Below, one piece after another: positions 63,693 through 64,000 of a stretch of DNA of 64,000 nucleotides (position 1 is its first letter; every line of letters starts with the position of its first letter). The stretch comes from Candidatus Dechloromonas phosphorivorans (GTDB lineage Bacteria > Pseudomonadota > Gammaproteobacteria > Burkholderiales > Rhodocyclaceae). Made by a program: the position numbers and the translations under genes. The stretch is from contig JADKBR010000003.1 in NCBI GenBank assembly GCA_016714975.1, forward strand, positions 124,001 to 188,000, read 5' to 3'. The notes beneath the pieces were generated by a model that saw only the letters and a list, made by a program, of their open reading frames with translations, had not been told where the DNA came from and searched no databases.

Positions 63693-64000
63693 TCAGCGTT
63701 CGAGTTGATTGAGTTTATTCGGTGCTCCATTCCACTTGTCGGCGTCGGCAAGGGGTTCCCGCCGGACGGCAATCACGGGCCAAACCTTCGCTAATGCGGC
63801 ATTCAGCGCGATGAATTTGTGCTGACCATCCGGCACATCGGGCTCGGCAAAGATAGCCTCTGCGGGGCACTCGGGCACGCAAAGCGCGCAATCAATGCAC
63901 TCGTCCGGGTCGATCGCGAGAAAGTTGGCACCCTCGTGAAAGCAGTCAACCGGGCAGACCACCACGCAGTCCGTGTATTTACACTTGATGCAGTTCTCTG
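63693..64000 (-). CDS. fdxA: 7Fe-8S ferredoxin FdxA, 5' end outside window
   Basis: 102 codons to the window edge; about five residues are missing. CIKCKYTDCVVVCPVDCF binds the [3Fe-4S] and part of the [4Fe-4S] cluster, and CIDCALCVPECPAEAIF supplies the second. The C-terminal tail (WPVIAVRREPLADADKW) is that of the Azotobacter FdI type. A soluble electron carrier. Confidence 0.95.
   Translation of the reverse strand, partial: ENCIKCKYTDCVVVCPVDCFHEGANFLAIDPDECIDCALCVPECPAEAIFAEPDVPDGQHKFIALNAALAKVWPVIAVRREPLADADKWNGAPNKLNQLER

Overview
The window reads as a chromosomal segment of a GC-rich betaproteobacterium, most likely Rhodocyclales (Accumulibacter/Dechloromonas/Zoogloea-like). The basis is gene content and protein style: a PEP-CTERM exoprotein, a type IVa pilin, a urtBCDE-acs-ureDABCEFG layout, a Tat-exported cyanate/nitrate-type binding protein, and FdxA. 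This is inference, not a database result.

Layout. (1) 1-19958: surface-polysaccharide biosynthesis in two opposed blocks. The + block (1168-6072) has a methyltransferase, a perosamine-synthase-like aminotransferase, a GNAT acetyltransferase, a GT2 and a sugar C-methyltransferase, and looks more AT-rich than the rest. The - block (19958 to 10638) has a GT-C/TPR membrane protein, GT2, GT4, methyltransferase, GT4, GT2, Gmd and a Wzx-like flippase. They are separated by a nested insertion-sequence pile-up (6070-10640). (2) 19959-24921: pilA with its terminator, a radical SAM protein, a wHTH-nucleotidyltransferase/HEPN pair behind four operator-like repeats, DAHP synthase and a DEDD exonuclease. 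(3) 25021-35690: an MFS transporter, a GDSL hydrolase with PEP-CTERM tail behind a good sigma-54 promoter, purT, two tandem fadD genes, envelope-type proteins and a gloA remnant. (4) 35812-54255: urea uptake (urtBCDE) and urease (ureDABCEFG). Between them lie a two-gene NTPase/nuclease island (40653-45950), bracketed by a 267-bp direct repeat of the urtE 3' end, and an acs-ACP-GNAT cluster. (5) 54557-57510: trmA, an alkD-like gene with a frameshifted end and a diguanylate cyclase. (6) 57824-62067: a DJ-1-like protein, an ABC transporter and cyanase on the - strand behind a 19-bp palindrome. (7) IS630 (62235-63318) and the start of fdxA at the window edge.

How it works together. Regions 4 and 6 form a nitrogen-scavenging set: urea is imported and hydrolysed, cyanate is imported and decomposed, both giving ammonium and CO2. 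Region 1 makes and flips a glycan; Gmd (in the - block) would supply the substrate of the Per-like aminotransferase (in the + block). The GT-C/TPR protein ending that locus next to pilA is a candidate pilin glycosyltransferase.

Most unusual: the NACHT-type NTPase with a C-terminal PD-(D/E)XK nuclease paired with an AAA/DUF4143 ATPase inside a duplicated urtE end, which looks like a defence-type island. Also notable are the four CCCC-N5-GGG(G/T) sites in front of the MNT/HEPN pair and the layered IS nest. Several frameshifts lie in homopolymer runs, so some gene damage may be sequencing error. No tRNA, rRNA or CRISPR array was found.
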